Part shown: positions 27,718 to 38,600 of the stretch, in pieces
Numbering within the stretch: position 1 is the stretch's first letter
Layout: every line of letters begins with the position of its first letter
Assembly: GCA_050299855.1 (NCBI GenBank)
Contig: JBNKWQ010000042.1
Location: forward strand, 62,001-126,000
Length of the DNA: 64,000 nt
Source of the DNA: Hahella sp050299855
GTDB lineage: Bacteria > Pseudomonadota > Gammaproteobacteria > Pseudomonadales > Oleiphilaceae
Direction of reading: 5' to 3'
Program-made: the position numbers and the translations under genes
Notes under the pieces: generated by a model
What the model was told of the DNA's origin: nothing
The model's database searches: none
Seen by the model: only the letters and a program-made list of their open reading frames with translations

Positions 27718-28392
27718 CTATGCCGCCTCCAGATGCCCCTGATTCAACACCAGCGCGCGATCGCAACGGGAAGCCAGTTCAGTGTCGTGAGTGACCAGAA
27801 TCAGCGTCGCCCCTTCATCACGATTCAGTTTGAACAGCAGCTCCATAATCAGGGCACCGGTATGTTCATCCAGGTTACCCGTTGGTTCATCGGCAAACAA
27901 TAATTTGGGATGAGTAACAAAGGCCCTGGCCACGGCAACACGCTGCTGCTCGCCACCGGACAGCTGTCTCGGATAGTGATGATGGCGGTCACCCAACCCT
28001 ACTTTCTGCAGCCATTCCATGGCGCGACTGTGGCTGTCTACCACGCCATTCAAATCCAGAGGCAGCATGACATTTTCCAAGGCCGTCATGGTCGGTACCA
28101 ACTGAAACGACTGAAACACAAAGCCCACATGTTGCGCTCGTAACGCTGCTCGACCATCTTCATCCAGTTTACCGAGATCCTTACCCATCATGGCCACCGT
28201 ACCGGCTGAGGCAATGTCCAGGCCGGCGAGCAGACTCAGCAGGGTGGTTTTTCCTGAACCGGAGCGCCCGACAATCGCCAGAGACTCCCCTGCCTTGATT
28301 TGCAGATCAATACCTTTCAGTATTTCCAGCTTGGACGCACCATTGGGAACGTATTTGAATAATTGCTCGGTGGTTAATACTGTATTGCTCAC
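27718..28392 (-). CDS. ABC transporter ATP-binding protein, YbbA-like
   Basis: This ATPase of about 224 residues has the Walker A motif GRSGSGKTTLLSLLAG, Q-loop FVFQSFQLVP, signature LSGGEQQRVAVARAF, Walker B LLFADEPTGNLD and H-loop LVTHD. These are all hallmarks of the LolD/MacB/YbbA subgroup. The preferred start is GTG at 28392 (GTGAGC), with an AGGAAG ribosome site; the frame is open further upstream. It forms an operon with the permease and is divergent from tesA, as in E. coli tesA/ybbA-ybbP. Confidence 0.94.
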   Translation of the reverse strand: MSNTVLTTEQLFKYVPNGASKLEILKGIDLQIKAGESLAIVGRSGSGKTTLLSLLAGLDIASAGTVAMMGKDLGKLDEDGRAALRAQHVGFVFQSFQLVPTMTALENVMLPLDLNGVVDSHSRAMEWLQKVGLGDRHHHYPRQLSGGEQQRVAVARAFVTHPKLLFADEPTGNLDEHTGALIMELLFKLNRDEGATLILVTHDTELASRCDRALVLNQGHLEAA

Positions 28393-28488
28393 TATGGCTT
28401 CCTGTTTGCTGAATGTCGCCCCATGATTCCTGACGAAACGCCTGAGCCTGAAACCCATTTAGTCACTATTTGACAGGTAACTGAACTG

Positions 28489-29208
28489 ATGTACGAAGCA
28501 CCAAAACATACCATGAAGCACTTGGTCCCAGGTTGGCTTTTTGCTACTGCAGGATTAAAAAGTCTTCATGTTTTCAGGCTGGCAGCGAGTGTTCTGTTAT
28601 TTTTGTCTGCCATTACCTGCCACGCAGAAACACCTTCTGCACAATCTACTCCCGTTAAAATTCTCATTCTGGGTGACAGCTTGAGTGCTGCATACGGCAT
28701 TCCAGTGGAATCAAGTTGGGTTTCATTACTTGAGCAACAAGTCAATACGAGCGATACCCAGGCCATGATCGTCAATGCCAGTATTTCTGGTGAAACCACA
28801 GGAGGTGGCCGGACAAGGTTGCCGAAGCTGCTGGAGAAACATCAGCCTGACATTACCATTATCGAGCTCGGCGGCAATGACGGATTGAGGGGGTTCCCGC
28901 TAGACATTATTCGCACCAACCTTGCCGCCATGCTTGATCTGGTCAACTCCCAAGGCGGTCAAGCGTTACTGGTAGGCATGCGCATCCCACCTAACTACGG
29001 CCCAGACTACACTGAAGGCTTTTTCAATCTATATGGTGAACTGGCTGAGCAGTTTCAAATACCGGTTGTCCCTTTCTTTCTGGATGGCATAGCCCTCAAG
29101 CCGGAATTGATGCAAAACGACGGCATTCACCCCAATGCCCTAGGTCAGCCCATTCTCCTGGCCAACATTAAAGAAGTGCTGGTACCGCTTCTTGAACAGG
29201 CCCCCTGA
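28489..29208 (+). CDS. tesA: Arylesterase/thioesterase I (TesA, GDSL family)
   Basis: This 239-residue SGNH hydrolase has a signal peptide ending TCHA-ET, block I ILGDSLSAAYG with the nucleophile Ser near residue 65, block II NASISGETTGGG, block III ELGGNDGLRG, and block V DGIHPN with the catalytic Asp and His. It is a periplasmic multifunctional esterase and thioesterase in related bacteria. The divergent YbbA/YbbP operon is its conserved neighbour. The signal region is longer than usual; ATG 28513 is an alternative start. Confidence 0.94.
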   Translation: MYEAPKHTMKHLVPGWLFATAGLKSLHVFRLAASVLLFLSAITCHAETPSAQSTPVKILILGDSLSAAYGIPVESSWVSLLEQQVNTSDTQAMIVNASISGETTGGGRTRLPKLLEKHQPDITIIELGGNDGLRGFPLDIIRTNLAAMLDLVNSQGGQALLVGMRIPPNYGPDYTEGFFNLYGELAEQFQIPVVPFFLDGIALKPELMQNDGIHPNALGQPILLANIKEVLVPLLEQAP

Positions 29209-29408
29209 CAGTCCACAACACTACCTCCTGCACCTGACGGATTCCATGCCCAACCAGAGCCAGCGGGAAAACCCAGGCTGATTTTGCCTTATTGCTATTA
29301 CTTCTATAAGAAATGATTCCTTATCAGAATTAGTACTGATTGTCATTCTGTGGTATCCGTCTAGACTAAAATTTATGCAATCTGCTCAGTAGTAGAGAGT
29401 TCTAGACG

Positions 29409-30356
29409 ATGAAGATACTAGCACTACCCAGCATTATCGATACCGCCGGACACCTCAGGAGCGTCCTCCGCAGTGAGCTGCTTTTACAGAGTCTTGTGCT
29501 GATGCTGATTACGCCTTGTAGCCTTGCCGCTATCGTCAATAACAATCATGTCTACCAGCTAAGCGACACCATGAATCAAAAGGTGGTGGCACTGACAAAA
29601 TCCAAGGGTAAAAGCCTTCCGGAAGTCGATTTGCCTATATTTCTCGACAAACTGCCCATCCATCTTTACGCAAAATCATTGGATGTCTATGACCAGATCA
29701 AACGACTGAACGCAAGTTCACAGCTGGAAGAGAAGCAACTACCGTTCAAAACGCTGCGCCCCAAAGACGTTTTCGATTTACTGGAAGAAGCCTCTACGGC
29801 TCTGGACAAGGAACTTCTGGCCGCAGGCCTTGATCCGGCAGGTTATGAGGTGGAGCTGCCGTTGGGCAAATCCTCTGCGGATGCTTATCAGAACCTCTGG
29901 CTACTAACCTATCACTTGGCCCTGCTGGTGCCACCGCCGGATATGGCGGACACACTCGCGCAGATTCAGCGTATTGAGGATGAGATCAAAATTGTTGCCA
30001 AAAACAAGTCTTTAAACTTCCAACCATCGGCCAGTAAGTCTGCCCAGGACAAGAAAGTCAGGGATGTTATCCTGGTCATGTACCAGGATATGCACCTATT
30101 GGGACGCCTGCAGAGAAAGCTAGGCACAGAAGCCATTATTCCCGGCACACCTAGAAGTGGTGAGCTGAAAATCACTGACATTTACGATACTGCACGCACC
30201 ACTCTGGCGGATATACATCGGATGAAAATAGTGATGAATATTGAAGAGTCGGCACCGGTGAACACGTCGGTATCGTCTGCCTCGATGAATGATCTATATG
30301 CCAAGTCGCGATCTATTCATGATCTTCTACTACACCTTAGCGATGGCTCTTCTTAA
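29409..30356 (+). CDS. Predicted secreted helical protein of unknown function
   Basis: This 315-residue protein has an N-terminal signal-like segment (LLLQSLVLMLITPCSLAA-IV near residues 25-42) and then almost entirely predicted alpha-helix, rich in Leu, Lys and Asp. I recognise no motif. It lies 58 bp upstream of a chemoreceptor gene on the same strand and is very likely co-transcribed. A periplasmic partner or ligand-sensing accessory for that receptor is a reasonable inference from context only. Confidence 0.7.
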   Translation: MKILALPSIIDTAGHLRSVLRSELLLQSLVLMLITPCSLAAIVNNNHVYQLSDTMNQKVVALTKSKGKSLPEVDLPIFLDKLPIHLYAKSLDVYDQIKRLNASSQLEEKQLPFKTLRPKDVFDLLEEASTALDKELLAAGLDPAGYEVELPLGKSSADAYQNLWLLTYHLALLVPPPDMADTLAQIQRIEDEIKIVAKNKSLNFQPSASKSAQDKKVRDVILVMYQDMHLLGRLQRKLGTEAIIPGTPRSGELKITDIYDTARTTLADIHRMKIVMNIEESAPVNTSVSSASMNDLYAKSRSIHDLLLHLSDGSS

Positions 30357-30414
30357 CAGAAGCTATGTAACTGTGAATCAAGAAATCATGTAAAACCAAG
30401 AGAATCCAAGGCAA

Positions 30415-32364
30415 ATGATGCGGTTAAACAACATTTCACTGATCATAAAACTAAGCCTGGTACCCGCCATTATTCTGGCTCTGGTACTGGTACATAGCGT
30501 GATCGTGACCTGGACCCTGCAGGACATCAATGTCAAAGCTGAACACTTTGCCAAGGTGATCGAACCCAGTGCCAGGCTATCCAGTGCCCTAAGTACCAAC
30601 GTGCTATCCCGGGCAAACCTGATTGAACGCTACTTGAGGCAACCAAATCCAGACTTTCTCAAGTCCTATAGCAGCCAGAGCCAGGAAGCCCAAAAGCTGT
30701 TCAAGGACGATAATTTTCAGGCACTGCAACAGCATGAGGCTATCGCCAAAGCCAGCACAAAACTGGACTCATTGTTTATCAATACCCTGGTGCCCAATGA
30801 TCGCAGTCTGCGTGACCGGCTACTGAATATTCAGGACAAAATCATTCCGTTAACGTTGGAAGGCAGTGACAATATCCGCGCCACGCTGAACCCGTCGATA
30901 GACCTGGTACTGATTCAGTGGACCATACAGGTCAGCAATCATATTCAGGCAGCTATCATTAACTTGAATGCCTATGTCAGGTCACAGTCTCCGACCTCTA
31001 TCGATGCCTACCTGATGGAACTTTATGGTGCCCAGAATGCCGTCATCGATTTACAGGCACGACTGCGGAAGGAAGACCACATCCGCTGGGTCCAGGAGAT
31101 TAATACCAACCTTAATGCGCTTTCCGTAGACGCCAATGAGGTATTCCGGCTGTTGAATCAGCAGCAACAGATGCTACAGGAGCAGATAACTCCCCTAACC
31201 GACCAGGTACTGGCGGCAGCGAGCAGCGAGCAGGAAAAAATCTGGGAGGATCTGGGCAGTGCCAGCAGCTCAATTCGCGATTCCCTGAATACTGAAATAG
31301 CCACTATCGGCATCTTCTCCGTCGCTATCATCGTTATCGCTGTGTTCCTGACATTAATCATATCCAGGTTAATTACACGCCCTATCAAGGATGTGGTAGT
31401 GACGATGGAGGATATCGCCCAGGGCGGTGGTGACCTGACCAAACGCCTGCATTATGTCGGAAAAGATGAACTCGGTCGGCTGTCTGCAGCCTTTAATCAG
31501 TTTGTTGAACTCATCGGCAATATCTGTAACGGTATCAACGCCTCCTCTACTGAACTGGGTGCCTCTTCGCAGCAACTCCAATCTGTAGCCTCACTGGGTG
31601 AAAAGAGCCTGAAACGGCAACAGGCAGAATTCCAGACTGTGGCATCAGCCACAGAGATCATTTCCCAGAGCTTCAGAGAAATCGCTGAACAAATGGGAAG
31701 TCTGCAGTCCATCGCCCACGGCATTGATAATGAATCTACCGAAGGACAACAACTGCTGGGCGAAAACACCGCAATGCTGAACCGCCTCGCGAATCAAATG
31801 CGCGAGTCTGCCGGTACCATGGAGAGACTGGCAGGTAGTACAGCCAGAATATCGGAAGTTTTGCAGGTAATTAACAGCATTGCCGAACAAACCAATCTGC
31901 TGGCTCTCAATGCCGCCATTGAGGCTGCCAGAGCAGGTGAACATGGTCGCGGATTTGCCGTGGTCGCTGACGAAGTCCGGCAACTGGCGTTGCGTACCCG
32001 AGACTCTACCAACGAAATCCGAGTCATTATGGAAGAATTGCAGAAAGACGCGCATCAGGCTGCCAGCATGATGACCCAAAGCAACGAAATGACCCAGGAC
32101 AGCCTAAGCCAGATACAACAGCTTGGCTCAGCAATGACCCATACCAACCAGCAAATCGGTCATGCCACATCACTGATTGAACAGGTGGCCCAAACGACCG
32201 ATGAACAGGCCAGACACGCTGAAGGCATTGCCAGCAGTATGCATACTCTGGAAGAGCTTTTGGAGGAAAGCTGGAAACAGGTGAATACGACGTCGGAGAA
32301 CAGTTCTAATATCAACCAACTGGCGGGTCAGCTGGAAACCAACGTTTCTCGCTTTAAAACCTGA
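30415..32364 (+). CDS. Methyl-accepting chemotaxis protein
   Basis: The 649-residue receptor has a first membrane helix (LVPAIILALVLVHSVIVTW, residues about 15-33), a large helical periplasmic domain of about 270 residues, a second helix (IGIFSVAIIVIAVFLTLIIS near 298-317) and a HAMP domain (RPIKDVVVTMEDIAQGGGDLTKRL). The cytoplasmic domain carries the hairpin tip INSIAEQTNLLALNAAIEAARAGEHGRGFAVVADEVRQLA. The tip binds CheA/CheW; the periplasmic domain should sense a ligand. No CheA or CheW gene is adjacent. Confidence 0.96.
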   Translation: MMRLNNISLIIKLSLVPAIILALVLVHSVIVTWTLQDINVKAEHFAKVIEPSARLSSALSTNVLSRANLIERYLRQPNPDFLKSYSSQSQEAQKLFKDDNFQALQQHEAIAKASTKLDSLFINTLVPNDRSLRDRLLNIQDKIIPLTLEGSDNIRATLNPSIDLVLIQWTIQVSNHIQAAIINLNAYVRSQSPTSIDAYLMELYGAQNAVIDLQARLRKEDHIRWVQEINTNLNALSVDANEVFRLLNQQQQMLQEQITPLTDQVLAAASSEQEKIWEDLGSASSSIRDSLNTEIATIGIFSVAIIVIAVFLTLIISRLITRPIKDVVVTMEDIAQGGGDLTKRLHYVGKDELGRLSAAFNQFVELIGNICNGINASSTELGASSQQLQSVASLGEKSLKRQQAEFQTVASATEIISQSFREIAEQMGSLQSIAHGIDNESTEGQQLLGENTAMLNRLANQMRESAGTMERLAGSTARISEVLQVINSIAEQTNLLALNAAIEAARAGEHGRGFAVVADEVRQLALRTRDSTNEIRVIMEELQKDAHQAASMMTQSNEMTQDSLSQIQQLGSAMTHTNQQIGHATSLIEQVAQTTDEQARHAEGIASSMHTLEELLEESWKQVNTTSENSSNINQLAGQLETNVSRFKT

Positions 32365-32532
32365 CCGCCTATCTATCAAAACCTGAATTGCTCAGAATCT
32401 AAGTGCCTAGGTCTTAAGGTCTGAACCAGCTGTGTTAACTACTTCAGTCTGGTAACCGATTAATCATCTGATAGAAAGTTTCCTTGAGAAGCCCTGCAAC
32501 CAGGAGACTGATAACAGGGTTTGGGCTACCAA

Positions 32533-33438
32533 TTATTTCACTATCAGTACATCACAGCTGATATGTTCCAGCACTCTCTCAGCGGTACTGCCTATAAAGA
32601 GACGATCTAACCCACTTCGGCTTATTGCCCCCATGACAAGAATATCGATTCCCTCACGGGTAACAATATCCGGCAAAAATTTCTCCGGTGCTGCCTCTTC
32701 AAAGTAAATTTTCGTATTAGGCTCCACATGCTCAGCCAAGAGATCCTCGAATGCTTTTTGGTGCTCCACCTGTATTCTGCCGCGATAGCCCTCGTAATCT
32801 GACACAACAGTATCGAACTCCACCAGCATACCGGTGGGAATAGGCTCATAGGCATGGCCCACGGATAGTGTTGAAGGCAGACTACAGGAGAGTTGATGGG
32901 CCAGATCCAGAATTTGTGGATTCAGCTTTACGGCACCTTCCTTAAACGGCATAGGGTCTACCGCAGCCATCAATTCCAGGTGGCTGCCCCAGATATGCTC
33001 TTCACGCACAAACCAGACAGGAGGAGCTGCCTCACGGATTAAGTGCCAGTCAGTGTTGGTAAAGAGAGTGCGATTCAGAACGGAATGATGATGGGTTGCC
33101 TTGATGATCAGCTCTGCCCCGATTTCCTTGGCATGCTCGACAATGGCTGTATGCAAGGGCCTCTCCCAACACACATGCACATTGGTGGGCACCCCGCTTT
33201 CGCGAATTTTGACCGCTGCCGCTTCCAGCGCTGTTCGTCGTTTATCAAGAAATGCCTGCTGTGCATGCCCCAGCGCAGAACCATCAAATGGATAACTGGA
33301 CTCCAGCGCCGCACTGAAATTAGCCTCAAACAACTCTACCCTGGCGTTCAATGCCTGTGCGATGCGAATACAACGGGAAACAATGGCTTGCTCCGTCTTG
33401 GTTGGATCCATTACTACCAGAATTGTGTGGATGTCCAT
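32533..33438 (-). CDS. Tandem universal stress protein (UspE-like)
   Basis: The product (about 301 residues from ATG 33438, MDIHTILVVMD) consists of two UspA domains. The first begins ILVVMDPTKTEQAIVSRC and includes GAELIIKATHHHS. The second ends VMGAISRSGLDRLFIGSTAERVLEHISCDVLIVK, with the G-x9-GS/T ATP-binding-type motif. This matches E. coli UspE-type tandem proteins linked to stress survival and motility. A frame seven codons longer is open but less likely as the start. Confidence 0.92.
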   Translation of the reverse strand: MDIHTILVVMDPTKTEQAIVSRCIRIAQALNARVELFEANFSAALESSYPFDGSALGHAQQAFLDKRRTALEAAAVKIRESGVPTNVHVCWERPLHTAIVEHAKEIGAELIIKATHHHSVLNRTLFTNTDWHLIREAAPPVWFVREEHIWGSHLELMAAVDPMPFKEGAVKLNPQILDLAHQLSCSLPSTLSVGHAYEPIPTGMLVEFDTVVSDYEGYRGRIQVEHQKAFEDLLAEHVEPNTKIYFEEAAPEKFLPDIVTREGIDILVMGAISRSGLDRLFIGSTAERVLEHISCDVLIVK

Positions 33439-33562
33439 GATGTCAGCCCTCCAGATCACAGATTTTTATCCATGTTTTAACCAGGAGCTATGAGGCTTCA
33501 ATTCATTAAACAGCACCCGTACTACAAAAACACCCTTCATGTAAATTTAAGTATAGAAAAGG

Positions 33563-33591
33563 TTGACGCGTTTGACCCAAATCATTAATAT
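33563..33591 (+). promoter_or_regulatory. Promoter of tRNA-Asn/tRNA-Pro
   Basis: TTGACG (33563-33568) and TAATAT (33586-33591) are separated by exactly 17 bp, followed by a G/C-rich discriminator (TCCGGCCTC), as in growth-rate-controlled stable-RNA promoters. The same -35, spacing and -10 precede the second tRNA-Asn copy. Confidence 0.8.
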
Positions 33592-33611
33592 TCCGGCCTC
33601 GAAAATGACGT

Positions 33612-33687
33612 TCCCCGATAGCTCAGTTGGTAGAGCAAATGACTGTTAATCATTGGGTCGCTGGTTCGAGTCCAGCTCGGGGAGCCA
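33612..33687 (+). tRNA. tRNA-Asn (GTT anticodon)
   Basis: The 76-nt cloverleaf has acceptor stem TCCCCGA/TCGGGGA, D-arm GCTCAGTTGGTAGAGC, anticodon loop CTGTTAA (GTT), T-arm CTGGTTCGAGTCCAG and an encoded CCA end. It is transcribed with tRNA-Pro 7 bp downstream. Confidence 0.97.
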
Positions 33688-33694
33688 TTCTTCA

Positions 33695-33771
33695 CGGGGT
33701 ATAGCGCAGTCTGGTAGCGCGCCTGCTTTGGGAGCAGGATGTCGGGAGTTCGAATCTCTCTACCCCGACCA
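33695..33771 (+). tRNA. tRNA-Pro (TGG anticodon)
   Basis: The 77-nt cloverleaf has acceptor stem CGGGGTA/TACCCCG, anticodon stem CCTGC/GCAGG with loop TTTGGGA (TGG), T-loop GTTCGAATC and an encoded CCA. It shares a promoter with the preceding tRNA-Asn. Confidence 0.97.
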
Positions 33772-34113
33772 CTTATTCTTCCTGCCCTTTTCCAAATATC
33801 CAACCTGTCAAAATACTCCGATTATATACCAGGCGAGCGCCAACCGATCTCAATTCAGATACATCCAAACTTACTTAACCCAGCCTGATCTATACTGCCT
33901 TCAGCCAACCACCTTTACAACAAATTCAACGTTCTACAGCAAGTAGCAAGAGCCATTCGCAATATTGCAGGGTGAATGGATCGTCTGGTGCGGAAATATA
34001 TTGTCGACAGAAGAAACTTAAAGGTGAATGAGCAACAGCGTTGACCAAGAAGGATTGAGTGGAAAGGACAGCATCCACTACCGCCCTTTCCACTGCAATG
34101 CTGAGGTTACTGA
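33772..34113. other. Intergenic region with a 10-bp inverted repeat
   Basis: I see no gene in this gap between tRNA-Pro and apeB. AGTGGAAAGG (34058-34067) and CCTTTCCACT (34085-34094) form a perfect 10-bp stem with a 17-nt loop just downstream of the apeB stop. It lacks a T run but may end or protect the apeB transcript. Confidence 0.5.
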
Positions 34114-35418
34114 TCAGGCGATCGGCAACCGCTCAGTATTAAAGAAGGACTGAGTGACTTTAAACAGGTGAAACGCATCATCTGTACCACACATTTCACG
34201 GATGGAGTGCATCGCCCACTGGGGCGCTCCGATATCCAGGGTTTTAACACCCAATTCTGCTGCCGTTAATGGACCTATAGTGCTGCCGCAAGCCATATCC
34301 GTGCGCACTACAAAAACTTGATAAGGCAAGTCCAGCTGTTCACTCAACTGACGATAAAAACTGCTGGTAATGCTGTTGGTGGCATAGCGTTGATTGGCAT
34401 TGACCTTGATCACCGGCCCGCGATTCAATACCGGGCCATGGTTATCATCGTGCCTATCGGCATAATTGGGATGAATTCCGTGAGCGTTATCGGCCGAGAA
34501 CATCAGCGAACGACTGATCGTCTGACTTAAGCGCCCCTCTTCTTCGGTCAATCGCAACAAGATGGAACGCAGGAACGGTCCCGAGGCACCCTCAGCGGAG
34601 GTGCTACCAACTTCTTCGTGATCATTGCACACCAGCACACAGGGATAATCACCGTTACTCTCCAGCATGGCCATCAACCCGGTATAGCAGCTAAGCAGGT
34701 TATCCAGACGTGCCGAATTAATAAACTGCTGTTTCATACCAGTAATGGCAGCAGGTGTCACATCGTAAAGGCACAGCTCATAATCCAGCACCCGCACCAC
34801 ATCGACCCCATCATGCTCATCACGCAGACGTTCCAGCAGTAGTTGCCTGAAATCGATTTTCTGTTCATCTGCAGTTTGCAGCAACACTGCCGGTAGCTGG
34901 GTTTGGGCATTAATGCTGCGACTATTATTCACCTCACGGTCCAAATGAATCGCCAAACTCGGAATGACCGCTACAGGGCGCTCCCAGTTGATCAGCAGGT
35001 TACTTGTCACACCTTCGCTGGTCAGACAGGTTACCCGGCCGGCAATAGACAGGTCCCGGTCAAACCAGGGATTCAGCAAGGCACCGCCATAAACTTCCAC
35101 CCCGAGCTGCATAAAACTCTTGCGGTGTATTTCCGGCTGCGGCTTCAGTTTCAGGCAGGGACTGTCGGTGTGAGCACCAAATAAACGCAGCCCGGCCATT
35201 TCCATCGGCGTCTTGAAACCGCTAAAAGCCACTATTGACGACCCGTTACGCGTTACATAGTAACGACCGCCGGGCTTTAGCGACCATTCATGGGATTCTT
35301 CCAGCTTCTGATAACCGGCAGCATCAAGCCGAGTAGCAATCGTTGCAACAGCATGAAAAGGTGTCGGCGAGACATTAAGGAACTCAAGCAGCCCCTCGTT
35401 AAACTGATCTTTTTTCAT
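34114..35418 (-). CDS. apeB: M18-family aspartyl aminopeptidase
   Basis: The product (about 434 residues) is a zinc aminopeptidase of the M18 family. It has the N-terminal SPTPFHAVATIATRLDAAGY segment, the first metal His in FGAHTDSPCLKLKP near residue 85, NDHEEVGSTSAEGA near residue 265 (general-base Glu pair), and MACGSTIGPLTAAELGVKTLDIG with the last metal ligands. The start at ATG 35418 (MKKDQFNEGL) fits homologues better than upstream in-frame codons. Substrate preference is for acidic N-terminal residues in characterised members. Confidence 0.93.
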   Translation of the reverse strand: MKKDQFNEGLLEFLNVSPTPFHAVATIATRLDAAGYQKLEESHEWSLKPGGRYYVTRNGSSIVAFSGFKTPMEMAGLRLFGAHTDSPCLKLKPQPEIHRKSFMQLGVEVYGGALLNPWFDRDLSIAGRVTCLTSEGVTSNLLINWERPVAVIPSLAIHLDREVNNSRSINAQTQLPAVLLQTADEQKIDFRQLLLERLRDEHDGVDVVRVLDYELCLYDVTPAAITGMKQQFINSARLDNLLSCYTGLMAMLESNGDYPCVLVCNDHEEVGSTSAEGASGPFLRSILLRLTEEEGRLSQTISRSLMFSADNAHGIHPNYADRHDDNHGPVLNRGPVIKVNANQRYATNSITSSFYRQLSEQLDLPYQVFVVRTDMACGSTIGPLTAAELGVKTLDIGAPQWAMHSIREMCGTDDAFHLFKVTQSFFNTERLPIA

Positions 35419-35472
35419 TGATTTCATTACCACAGAATACCGCAGGTCTTAGATCTCTCTAGGCCCAACATT

Positions 35473-35556
35473 AATTACCAGGTACTTATTTTGAATTACC
35501 AGGTACCTATCTTGAATTACCAGGCACTTATCTTAAATTACCAAGCACTTACTTGG
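35473..35556. repeat. Imperfect tandem repeat, 4 x 21 bp
   Basis: Four 21-bp units start at 35473, 35494, 35515 and 35536, with core AATTACCAGGTACTTAT. Neighbouring units differ at two or three positions, with most divergence in the last. The array fills most of the 190-bp gap between the apeB start and the stop of the large membrane-protein gene. Confidence 0.88.
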
Positions 35557-35609
35557 CGCCAAGTGTACCCAGGCGCAGCAGCCAACGCCAGCAACCAGGG
35601 GTTGGCCAT

Positions 35610-38600
35610 TTACCTAGAGCCGTCCGGCCCATGAGGGGGTTTAGGCTCATCATCGTCACCAATGCCGTCGACGTCACCTTCCGATTGATCCTCTTCAGTC
35701 TGAGCTTCCGGCGGCTCTATCGGAGGGGTCTCAACGAGTGATTCTTCGTGCTCAGAAAGTTGCTCTTCTGGTGGCAGCAATGCTTTTTCTGGGACTTCAA
35801 CGTCGGCATCCTCATCGCCACTTCCCGTTTTCGGGGCCCAGATAGACTCAGCGGTCGCCCCCTGAGAACCTTCACCTGTTTCCGGCACGACTGAATCCAA
35901 ACCAGCCAGGGGTCGACCATTTTCCAGAGACTCACTGAACTTCAGCCACCCCCACTGCAACCACCGCAGCATGGCAAATGCCAACCAAAGCGACCAAAGC
36001 AATACAGCAATGCGGTAGGCCATGACCGGCACAATTACAACCCTGGTAGCCGGCAATGCACCGTTGGCGCTATCCTCAAACCAGCGCAACCACCACATGG
36101 AGGAACCGTTGCCGGCTACGTAGTCCATTGGTTGTCCGACCAGGCCCTGGGGAATACTTGCCAGAATCCAGCCAACAGCCATGATGGTGAGCAACACCAG
36201 CCAGACCTGATAACCGCGCCTGGCCCATTTTCCAGCCGAACCAATGATTTGGCTCCTGTATTGCAGGGAATAGAACCAGACCACCAGAATAATCAGGCCC
36301 TGCACCCAACCGAGAGTGGCCCCCAATGCCAGCAAGCACCAGGAACCTCTTCCCAGGGGGTTACCTTCATGTCCTCCCAAGGCGAGCGCTACGACCAGAG
36401 TCACACCAAGCACCCCCCAGAAAAGGATCGCCGGACCATGCGCAGGCCCTTGCACCCAGATGGGCCAAACAGAGGTCGGCAGAGAGGTTGTCATGGAAAT
36501 GTTGGCCGCTGCACCAGGCAACTGAATAGAGGGTGTCATCAGTTGCCAGTTTGACTCCTCCAGAGGAGTGGTCCAGACCACGTTAAGACTCTGTTGTCCG
36601 TAACCGACAACCACATCAACCAAACCATCATCCTGCCGGAACGGCTGCATATCACCATTAAGCTGAATGCTCTGCAGCGTGCTGTTTGGCGGAAGCGGGA
36701 ACGAGTAACGTTGACTCTTGGCACTTCTGAGCTGCAACATCATGCTCATTTGCTGGGACCTGCTCCCCACTTCCTGGTGCATATCAACAGCATCGACAGT
36801 GAGCATCTGGCCATCCAACACCAGGGGCTGGGAGATCTGCAATACCACCGAATCGCCAGGCCGCGGTTGCCAGCGGGGAAACCATTGGCCTTCTGATACC
36901 AGCTCATAAGGAGAGACCCCTGTATATTGCAGCCGCCAGTGAGGACTGATCCTGACGGCCCAGTGTTCAACCCAGGGCGCATTGATGGGTGCCGTCAGAT
37001 CAATGCGCTTCACCGGACCCAGGTTCGACTCCCATTCCAATTGCTGCGCCATATCCGACAAGGTAAATGTGGCTAATCCATCTTCATTTACAGCATCGCC
37101 AGACAGGATTCGCTCGCCGGCCAATAACGGTACAGACAGAGTAATAGCTCCCCGTTTAGGCGCCATCCGGATCACCCGGGTCCGAATATGCCAGTTAATA
37201 TCCAGCTCTATTTCACGCTCAATGCGGACAAAAGCCGGGGCAGCCTCCTGAAACAGCGTTTGCCTGCTTTCTTCATTACGGATACTGATGGATGTCCTCT
37301 CAAAGTTAAGCTCTGAACCATGCAACTCTGTCAAGCTCGCGCCACTCATCACCCAGTCGTCAATTTTGGCATTAAAACGCTTGGCCGGCAGAGGAAACAG
37401 CAACTTGAACTGATCTCTTTCACGAACACTGCCCTCCAGCACAACTTCGTGAATACCGGGCTCGAACTCAATGCTCCAGACGCCGTTCGAACCCGCCGCT
37501 GCTGCCTCCACTGCAACCCCCCCTGCCGGGAGCACCGTGGCAAACTTTACTTCCCGGCCATCGACAAAGACATGCTGGGGCACCCAGTAACCGACCTTGG
37601 CAGGAATAGGCACCGCCACTTTGGCAAGCACGCTCATTTCCATTGAGATGGTAAGACTGTATCCATCCAATACCACTTCAGCACTATTCAGATCCGCACA
37701 GGTTGGTATGCAATCAGGGCCTTCTGTCAGCCGCCCCCTAAGCTCAGATAACATTTCATCAGATGGAAACCCTTCAGCGCGGGATTCACCACTTAAGCAC
37801 AAGCCAGTAGCCATAATTGCCAACATGGAGATTGCTGCCAGTTTTGCGGCACCAGCTCTAACGTCATCAGCGGCAATTGATGAGGGCTCACTAGGTTGAG
37901 GAGGATGGCGACGACCGACAAGCGCGACCAGCATTACTGCCAGCAATCCTAGGTGGATCGCCCTGGCGAAACGTGCCTGCATGGGAGTCAGCAGCAGTAG
38001 ATCTGCCGCCTGCTCGGCACTGACACCTCCAGTCCAGGTAAGCTGTACTGATTTCCACTGCCAGCGAGGAATTCCCGGGCCAGTCGGCAAAGGAGCATTC
38101 AGGGCCTGCCAACTGCCGCCACCCACCGGCCTGGATTTGGAGCTTTGAGTGTCTCTTGATTCTGCAGATGACATGGCATCCACCACCCGACTCATGGGAG
38201 CGGACATTTCCAGATCTTCAGCGAACATGTCTCCCTGGCTGACATAGGGCTGTTCCAATTGCGGGTATACCGTCATGCGCAGTTGATCAATGGCGTAACT
38301 GAGCATGACTCCGGCAATGGTCACAAAGGCTGCCCAGCGCCAGACGGTCAACCATTTCTTCCATGGGTTGCGGTCCACCACCCGGAGCAACGCCAGGGGC
38401 AGTAATATGGCCAACCAGATCCACACAGGTGCTCCTGACTCATGGTATCCAAAAGCCAGCCCGAAAAAGCTGGCAAGGCCAAGCATCCAGCCTTCCAGGC
38501 GCCAAAAGGCAGCAACGATCAGCAAGCCCAGAAACACATCCCACAGTGTCCAACGGTCCAGCCAGCTTCCCTGACTGCTGTCCGTACCCAGGACTGCCAG

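Noticed and set aside
29290..29345. Fur box upstream of the secreted helical protein gene
   Set aside because: The A/T-rich partial palindrome matches the consensus too poorly to report as a site.
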